Origin: Dehalococcoidia bacterium
Lineage (GTDB): Bacteria; Chloroflexota; Dehalococcoidia; DSTF01; WHTK01
Length of the DNA stretch: 40,161 bases
Direction: 5' to 3'
NCBI GenBank assembly: GCA_009377745.1
Contig: WHTK01000029.1
Location: 1-40,161, forward strand
Shown here: one piece after another, positions 39,676 to 40,161 of the stretch
Layout of the letters: each line of letters begins with the position of its first letter
How positions within the stretch are numbered: position 1 is the first letter of the stretch
Notes under the pieces: model-generated
The model's input: only the letters and a program-made list of their open reading frames with translations
Told to the model about the DNA's origin: nothing
The model's database searches: none
Position numbers and translations under genes: made by a program

Positions 39676-39695
39676 CCCTTGCGAGCCATCGCCGG
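39676..39695 (-). repeat. dispersed repeat A, right arm, inverted orientation
   Basis: Read on the minus strand this gives CCGGCGATGGCTCGCAAGGG. It is the only copy seen in the opposite orientation. Confidence 0.5.
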
Positions 39696-39833
39696 GCCAT
39701 TGGTCCTGGTTGCCATCCTTCAGTGAGAGAGCACTGGCCTGGCCCAGCGCGCTCAGGGCTGTCGCTTCGCCGCCGTGACCCTTATCTTGTTGCCGATACC
39801 CGTCTCAGCCGCCAACAAGAAGGAGCCACCACT

Positions 39834-40161
39834 ATGACCAGAGTCGCCGTCCTTGATGACTACCAGGGTGTTGCCCTTTCGATGGCCGACTGGGACCGCC
39901 TGCCTCCCGACACCAGGGTCGAGGCGTTTAGCGACCACATCGCCGGCGAGGACGCTCTCGCCCGGCGGCTTGAGCTGTTCGATGTCGTGGTTGCCATGCG
40001 TGAGCGCACGCCCTTCCCCCGCTCGTTGCTCTCGCGATTGCCGAACCTCAAGCTGCTCGTCACCACCGGCGCTCGCAACGCGGCTATCGATATGGCCGCC
40101 GCCAAGGAGTACGGTGTCACGGTCAGCGGCACCCGCAGCATGCGCACGCCGACCGCGGAGC
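39834..40161 (+). CDS. D-2-hydroxyacid dehydrogenase family protein, N-terminal part (runs off the right edge)
   Basis: ATG 39834 with AAGGAG 8 nt upstream. The visible 109 residues begin TRVAVLDDYQGVALSMADWDRL and include VVVAMRERTPFPRSLLSRLPNLKLLVTTGARNAAIDMAAAKEYGVTVSGT across residues 53-102. This is the first half of the catalytic domain of D-2-hydroxyacid dehydrogenases. The NAD-binding core and catalytic Arg/Glu/His lie outside the window. It is a second member of the family besides 8441-9511. Confidence 0.88.
   Translation, partial: MTRVAVLDDYQGVALSMADWDRLPPDTRVEAFSDHIAGEDALARRLELFDVVVAMRERTPFPRSLLSRLPNLKLLVTTGARNAAIDMAAAKEYGVTVSGTRSMRTPTAE

Noticed and set aside
1..40161. tRNA or rRNA genes
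   Set aside because: No cloverleaf with a GGTTCGA-type T-arm and CCA-like end, and no rRNA-like conserved segment, was recognised by eye. A tRNAscan-SE run would settle this.

Overview
The window is about 40 kb of GC-rich bacterial chromosome with densely packed genes, strongly GC-biased third codon positions, and GTG or TTG starts used freely. A CIRCE-controlled groL without an adjacent groES, LppX/LolA-like lipoproteins, a LemA/HtpX pair, an ECF sigma factor with a zinc anti-sigma factor, and many catabolic or CoA-linked enzymes suggest a member of the Chloroflexota, possibly a Dehalococcoidia-like lineage. That placement is inference from gene content. No rRNA, tRNA or ribosomal protein gene was found to fix it.

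Layout. 1-11 kb: an IS481-like remnant, a twice-frameshifted methyltransferase, a class III aminotransferase, an MscS channel, an alpha/beta hydrolase, three tandem small Cys-rich ORFs, a DUF2332 protein, an MBL hydrolase, a small helical protein, a hydroxyacid dehydrogenase, a broken GGDEF gene and endonuclease III. 11.5-20.9 kb: lemA, a broken P-loop kinase and an htpX-like protease; a ROK kinase; a lipoprotein; groL with a partner of unknown function; a second hydrolase; pyrE behind a structured leader; and a second lipoprotein. 21.2-30.3 kb: a complete sugar-type ABC importer, two tandem isochorismatase-fold proteins without the usual Cys, a Tat/lipoprotein peptide-type binding protein and a LigB-type dioxygenase. 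30.4-40.2 kb: a sortase, two tiny DNA- or RNA-binding-like genes, a CaiB-type CoA transferase, a sigma/anti-sigma pair, an HxlR-led operon of hotdog-fold proteins, a double VOC protein, an MFS transporter and the start of a hydroxyacid dehydrogenase.

The most unusual element is the pyrE leader (about 19117-19359). It has a near-consensus promoter, a 14-codon leader ORF with a strong Shine-Dalgarno (SD) sequence, several hairpins, and an intrinsic terminator whose U-tract ends 7 nt before the pyrE ATG. This looks like transcription attenuation or a riboswitch. I match it to no known class.

Other notable patterns. At least four genes carry single-base indels, and one also has a 10-bp tandem duplication. 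A dispersed imperfect inverted repeat (left arm ATTGC..CGCC, right arm GGCTCGCAATGAC) occurs about a dozen times between genes, nearly always in one orientation. The 3' tail of the VOC gene is duplicated downstream. Several genes appear to have leaderless starts with a -10 hexamer 5-7 nt before the start codon.
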